Made by a program: the position numbers and the translations under genes. The notes under the pieces are model-generated. The model did not search any database and was not told the DNA's origin. It was given only the letters and a program-made list of their open reading frames with translations. 9,704 bases of DNA from contig JABDKS010000636.1 in NCBI GenBank assembly GCA_013002105.1, positions 1-9,704 of the forward strand. Reading direction: 5' to 3'. The stretch comes from Pirellulaceae bacterium (lineage in GTDB: Bacteria; Planctomycetota; Planctomycetia; Pirellulales; Pirellulaceae). Position 1 is the first letter of the stretch, and each line of letters starts with the position of its first letter. This document shows, piece after piece, positions 6,553 through 9,704 of the stretch.

Positions 6553-7593
6553 ATGCATCAAGAAGACCTGCCAGCCGAAGCGATTGGTGAAGATGAGATC
6601 CAACGTCCCCAGCCGGCTGATGAACCGATCACTACCACAGATTCGCGAGATCTTTACAAAGTCTTGCGGCATACCATCGATCGACTGGAAAAGGACAAAA
6701 CCGCTCGGGGCGATTTAAAGATTCTCTCCCGGACCCTCCGCGAACTGCGCTATGCATTTACGGTCTTTCGTCCCTACCGGCGTCGCCGCAAGGTGACGAT
6801 TTTTGGCTCGGCCCGGACCCCCCCGGAACACCCCGAATACGAAACCGCGGTCGAATTTGGAAAACAAATGGCCGCCGATCACGGCTGGATGGTCATCACC
6901 GGCGCCGGTGGCGGGATCATGGAAGCGGGCCACAAGGGCGCCGGTCGCGAAGCATCGATGGGATTGAACATCATGCTGCCCTTTGAACAGAGTGCGAATC
7001 CGTACATCGAAGGCGACCCCAAATTGGTCACGATGAAGTACTTTTTCACTCGCAAGTTGATGTTCGTCAAAGAATGCAGCGCCGTGGTCTGTTTGCCCGG
7101 CGGATTCGGAACGCTGGACGAAGCACTCGAAACACTCACGCTGATGCAAACCGGCAAACAAACGATGTTGCCGTTGGTGTTACTGGATTCACCCCAAGGC
7201 ACGTATTGGAAAGACCTGGGTCTTTTTATGGAAAAGCAATTGCTTGGCGGCGGAATGATCAGCCCCGAGGATGTCCACTTGTACAAGATCGCCAACTCAG
7301 TCGACGAAGCGATCGACGAAGTGATTGGTTTTTACAAGGTCTATCACAGCATGCGGTATGTGCGCGACCGACTTGTGTTCCGCATCAAAGAAGAATTAAG
7401 CGCGGAAAAACTGGCTGACATTCAAGACAATTTCGCCGACATTTTGGTTGACGGTGTCTTCGAACAACACGGACCGATGCCCGAAGAAAGCAGCGAATCT
7501 GACCTCGCCGATCTGCCTCGACTTGTCTTTCATTTCAATCGGCGAGCACTCGGGCGACTGCGAATGCTGATCAATTTTATCAACGATCGTTAA
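6553..7593 (+). CDS. LOG-family (TIGR00730-type) Rossmann-fold protein, long form
   Basis: The protein has 346 residues and appears cytoplasmic. The central domain (about 78-262) is a lysine-decarboxylase-like/LOG Rossmann domain. It has the entry strand VTIFGSAR at 81-88, the phosphate-binding GAGGGIMEAGHKGA at 117-130, the basic TRKLMFVKE at 166-174, and PGGFGTLDE at 182-190. The GGGxGxxE-like and PGGxGTxxE motifs mark enzymes that hydrolyse the N-glycosidic bond of nucleoside 5'-monophosphates; plant and bacterial LOG proteins release cytokinin-type bases this way. Older annotations call such proteins lysine decarboxylases, which is not supported. Minimal LOG proteins have about 190 residues. 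This one adds a charged N-terminal region (about 75) and a C-terminal tail (about 265-346) that I do not recognise. The true substrate is therefore uncertain, and a housekeeping nucleotide-salvage role is as likely as cytokinin production. No other ATG lies between 6553 and the core motif. Confidence 0.9.
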   Translation: MHQEDLPAEAIGEDEIQRPQPADEPITTTDSRDLYKVLRHTIDRLEKDKTARGDLKILSRTLRELRYAFTVFRPYRRRRKVTIFGSARTPPEHPEYETAVEFGKQMAADHGWMVITGAGGGIMEAGHKGAGREASMGLNIMLPFEQSANPYIEGDPKLVTMKYFFTRKLMFVKECSAVVCLPGGFGTLDEALETLTLMQTGKQTMLPLVLLDSPQGTYWKDLGLFMEKQLLGGGMISPEDVHLYKIANSVDEAIDEVIGFYKVYHSMRYVRDRLVFRIKEELSAEKLADIQDNFADILVDGVFEQHGPMPEESSESDLADLPRLVFHFNRRALGRLRMLINFINDR

Positions 7594-7646
7594 GTCATTG
7601 CTTTTACGTCACTGCGCGCTGATTGATTCGGCGATTGAATCGGTAA

Positions 7647-7655
7647 TGGTATAAA
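7647..7655 (+). promoter_or_regulatory. Candidate extended -10 promoter for the gamma-glutamyltransferase gene
   Basis: TGGTATAAA is a strong extended -10 match, 35 bases before the earliest gamma-glutamyltransferase start. TTGATT (7623-7628) is the nearest -35-like sequence but is 21 bases away, longer than usual. A short dyad, GATTC (7625-7629) with GAATC (7637-7641), overlaps the region and could be an operator. If active, transcription would begin near 7662, giving a short leader. Confidence 0.4.
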
Positions 7656-7690
7656 CTCAATCGTGCCGGACAAGTCTGACATGTGACCCT

Positions 7691-9469
7691 TTGTACCGCG
7701 TGAACGAACAAGTGATACGTCTTGATTTCCTGATCCGTTTGGTTCTTGTTGCGCTGATCGCAGGCAATCTTTGCTGTGTGAGCGCGGGCTCTGATATTTC
7801 CAGCTGCGTCATCACGAGTGTTCATCCGCTGGCAACCCGCGCTGGCGAGAACGCGTTTGAACAAGGCGGTAACGCCGTCGACGCAGCCATCGCCACCGCG
7901 CTGACATTGGGCGTTGTGGACAATCACAATTCCGGAATCGGCGGTGGGTGCTTTATCCTGATTCGAACTCCGGATGGCCAAATCACGGCTATCGATGGTC
8001 GCGAAATGGCGCCCGCGGCCGCCACCGCTGACATGTACGTTCGTGACGCCAAGGCGATCCCCGAACTCAGTCAGACCGGAGCGCTGGCGATCGCGGTTCC
8101 AGGTGCGCTTGCCGCCTACCAGCAAGCTGGACATCTCCATGGACAACAAACCTTGGCCGACCACCTGCTGCCGGCTGCCAAGATCGCCGACGAAGGCTTT
8201 GCGATCGACGAGGCCTACGCACAAAAACTGGCTGATAAAGCAGATCAACTGGCGCTGTTCCCCGCTTCGCGAAATCAGCTGCTGCACGCCGACGGATCGC
8301 CCTACCGTCACGGCGAGCGTTTGCGACAGCCTGATTTGGCAAACACCTATCGCGCGATTGCCAACCACGGCACGGACTGGTTTTATAAAGGACCATTTGC
8401 CAAGACAGTCGCCACCTGGATGGCGAACAACGGTGGCCTGTTGACCGCAGCCGATTTTGCCAATTACCACACGCAGCGACGTCAACCGATTGTGACACGG
8501 TACCGTGATTGGAAAATTATCGGATTCCCACCACCCAGCTCCGGTGGTACGCATGTTGCCCAAATCTTGAACATGTTGGAATCAGTCGATCTACGCCGTG
8601 AACACGATGCCGATCCCGTCCGGACTGCGCACTTGATCATCGAAGCGATGAAACTGGCTTTCGCAGATCGCGCTCACTGGTTGGGCGACGCCGATTTTGC
8701 CAAGGTACCCAAAGCGTTAATCGACAAGACCTACGCCAACGACCTGTTCAAAAAAATCAATCGGAATGCTGCCACCGCCGTCCCCAGACATGGAGACGCC
8801 TTTGCGTTTGGTGACGATGTTTTCGGCAAACACACGACGCATATTGCCGCCGCCGATAGTGATGGTTATTGGGTGGCCATCACAGCGACTGTCAACACTA
8901 CGTTCGGATCCAAAGTCATCGTTCCCGGCACGGGCGTGGTGTTGAACAACGAAATGGACGACTTCTCAAGTCAAGTGGGCGTTCCCAACGCATTTGGCCT
9001 GATTGGTGCACAAAACAACGCCATCGCACCGGGCAAACGACCACTCTCGTCGATGTCCCCGACAATCGTTTTGAACCAAGACGATCAACCCGTGCTGACA
9101 GTGGGTGCCGCCGGCGGACCCAAAATTATCACTCAAGTGTTGTTAGCCATCATTCGCACGCTTGATTTTGACGACAATTTGCAGCAGGCCGTTGCGGCAC
9201 CGCGGTTTCATCATCAGTGGCGCCCCGATGTCGTATTGGTCGAGCGAACGATGCCGTCAGACACGATCGACGGTTTAAAAACATTTGGACACAACGTTCG
9301 TTTGATCACCCACACTGGAATCACACAGGCGATCGAGCGCCGTCCCGACGGCCAATTGATCGGTGTCCACGACCCGCGTGTAAGTGGCAAGACCGGTTAT
9401 GCCACGCGCAAGCCTATTCCGCATCGCAACCAAGTTCCGCATCCTCCCTTAACACCCGCGAATCCATAG
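7691..9469 (+). CDS. ggt: Gamma-glutamyltransferase, exported, self-processing
   Basis: The precursor has 592 residues, normal for the family. The enzyme transfers or hydrolyses the gamma-glutamyl group of glutathione and related peptides outside the cytoplasm. A hydrophobic signal segment (about 13-32, ending VSAG) precedes the mature part. Substrate-side features include GREMAP (Arg104, equivalent to E. coli Arg114). KHTTHIAAADSDG (380-392) contains Thr382, the self-cleavage site and new N-terminal nucleophile of the small subunit. NTTFG (402-406), NNEMDDFS (419-426), the lid-like stretch before PLSSMSPTIV (451-460), and the oxyanion glycines in GAAGGPKII (472-480) are all present, as in E. 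coli-type enzymes with a lid loop. All key residues are intact, so activity is expected. No ATG is available for the start. TTG at 7691 is the longest near choice; GTG at 7700 or 7712 is equally plausible and would shorten the n-region. Confidence 0.94.
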   Translation: MYRVNEQVIRLDFLIRLVLVALIAGNLCCVSAGSDISSCVITSVHPLATRAGENAFEQGGNAVDAAIATALTLGVVDNHNSGIGGGCFILIRTPDGQITAIDGREMAPAAATADMYVRDAKAIPELSQTGALAIAVPGALAAYQQAGHLHGQQTLADHLLPAAKIADEGFAIDEAYAQKLADKADQLALFPASRNQLLHADGSPYRHGERLRQPDLANTYRAIANHGTDWFYKGPFAKTVATWMANNGGLLTAADFANYHTQRRQPIVTRYRDWKIIGFPPPSSGGTHVAQILNMLESVDLRREHDADPVRTAHLIIEAMKLAFADRAHWLGDADFAKVPKALIDKTYANDLFKKINRNAATAVPRHGDAFAFGDDVFGKHTTHIAAADSDGYWVAITATVNTTFGSKVIVPGTGVVLNNEMDDFSSQVGVPNAFGLIGAQNNAIAPGKRPLSSMSPTIVLNQDDQPVLTVGAAGGPKIITQVLLAIIRTLDFDDNLQQAVAAPRFHHQWRPDVVLVERTMPSDTIDGLKTFGHNVRLITHTGITQAIERRPDGQLIGVHDPRVSGKTGYATRKPIPHRNQVPHPPLTPANP

Positions 9470-9478
9470 ATCATTTCT

Positions 9479-9506
9479 AAGGTTTGTGCTGGCGAGGACC
9501 TTTTTT
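9479..9506 (+). terminator. Weak intrinsic terminator after the gamma-glutamyltransferase gene
   Basis: AAGGTTT (9479-9485) pairs with GGACCTT (9496-9502) through five Watson-Crick and two G-T pairs around a 10-base loop. The arm runs into six T residues (9501-9506). It begins ten bases after the stop codon. The stem is short, but its position and T-tract fit a rho-independent terminator. Confidence 0.42.
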
Positions 9507-9514
9507 AGCGCGGC

Positions 9515-9547
9515 GACCTGTCCTGACGCGGCATGCCATGACAGGTC
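9515..9547. repeat. Perfect 8-bp inverted repeat in a convergent spacer
   Basis: GACCTGTC (9515-9522) and GACAGGTC (9540-9547) are perfect inverted copies around a 17-base loop that contains the palindrome GCATGC. No T-tract follows on either strand, so it is not a typical intrinsic terminator. It may be a transcript-end hairpin or a protein-binding dyad. Confidence 0.5.
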
Positions 9548-9578
9548 AAGGCCTACGGTTGACTCACGTCATCTTTTA

Positions 9579-9595
9579 ATCGCGGCAGTCGCGAT
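9579..9595 (-). terminator. Hairpin four bases after the right-edge gene's stop
   Basis: ATCGCG (9579-9584) and CGCGAT (9590-9595) form a perfect GC-rich 6-bp stem with a 5-base loop, just downstream of the minus-strand stop at 9600. On that strand it is followed by A-rich rather than T-rich sequence, so it may be a 3'-end stabilising hairpin or a terminator without a U-tract. Confidence 0.35.
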
Positions 9596-9599
9596 CACC

Positions 9600-9704
9600 T
9601 CACGCATCGACCTTGCGTCCCACCAGACGCAGAAATGTCAGCAACGCAAGCACTTGCAACGGTAGCAGCAGCCAGACAGACACGCCCCAGCCGATCGGCA
9701 GCGT
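9600..9704 (-). CDS. C-terminus of a membrane protein (partial)
   Basis: This is the last 34 codons and TGA stop (9602-9600) of a minus-strand gene that enters from the right edge. The frame is open to the edge. The peptide reads TLPIGWGVSVWLLLPLQVL at first, continues as a hydrophobic stretch, and ends LVGRKVDA. One membrane helix of about 20 residues followed by a short positively charged tail is a typical end for an inner-membrane protein with a cytoplasmic C-terminus. No family can be assigned from this fragment. It converges on the gamma-glutamyltransferase gene across a 130-base spacer with several inverted repeats. Confidence 0.6.
   Translation of the reverse strand, partial: TLPIGWGVSVWLLLPLQVLALLTFLRLVGRKVDA

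Noticed and set aside
7604..8563. Long minus-strand open frame of 319 residues opposite the gamma-glutamyltransferase gene
   Set aside because: It lies antisense to a gene with all family motifs intact, and its translation has no recognisable domain.

Overview
The window looks like chromosomal DNA of a planctomycete, probably a Pirellulales relative such as Rhodopirellula. The basis is moderate-to-high GC, frequent TCG/CGA-type codons, weak or absent Shine-Dalgarno sites at several starts, genes switching strand often, and planctomycete-style secreted and membrane proteins of unknown role. This assignment is an inference from style, not from a marker gene. I see no RNA genes, insertion sequences, CRISPR arrays or prophage genes. 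This is ordinary core or near-core sequence.

Layout from left to right. At 1-111 (minus) lies the 5' end of a Trp-rich, probably membrane-associated protein that runs off the left edge. A 583-base divergent spacer follows, carrying two perfect short tandem duplications (17 bp and 15 bp). Next come a plus-strand DUF937/YidB-like protein with a C-terminal EF-hand-like calcium loop (695-1309) and, 67 bases on, a membrane-anchored alpha/beta hydrolase (about 1377-2366). These two may be co-transcribed. A convergent minus-strand gene (2450-2950) encodes a single-pass membrane protein with a PDZ domain, and its stop codon falls in the last partial unit of a 15-bp tandem repeat. A plus-strand exported protein of unknown function, with a degenerate thioredoxin-like N-terminal half, occupies about 3370-4638.

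The second half holds the genes with the clearest functions. On the minus strand is an NhaA-type Na+/H+ antiporter (4772-6190) with an unusual His/Asp-rich insertion in its first periplasmic loop. On the plus strand are a long LOG-family Rossmann protein (6553-7593) and an exported gamma-glutamyltransferase (about 7691-9469). At 9600-9704 (minus) is the C-terminal membrane segment of another protein that runs off the right edge. The GGT/edge-gene convergence zone contains several inverted repeats that may end transcription from both sides.

The genes do not form one pathway. The shared themes are envelope location (hydrolase, PDZ protein, exported unknown, antiporter, GGT) and many convergent or divergent junctions. 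The two observations most worth following are the His/Asp-rich NhaA loop and the repeated occurrence of short tandem duplications, mostly with a 15-bp period but unrelated sequence, in each of the larger spacers of the left half. I did not find a convincing new multi-gene system.
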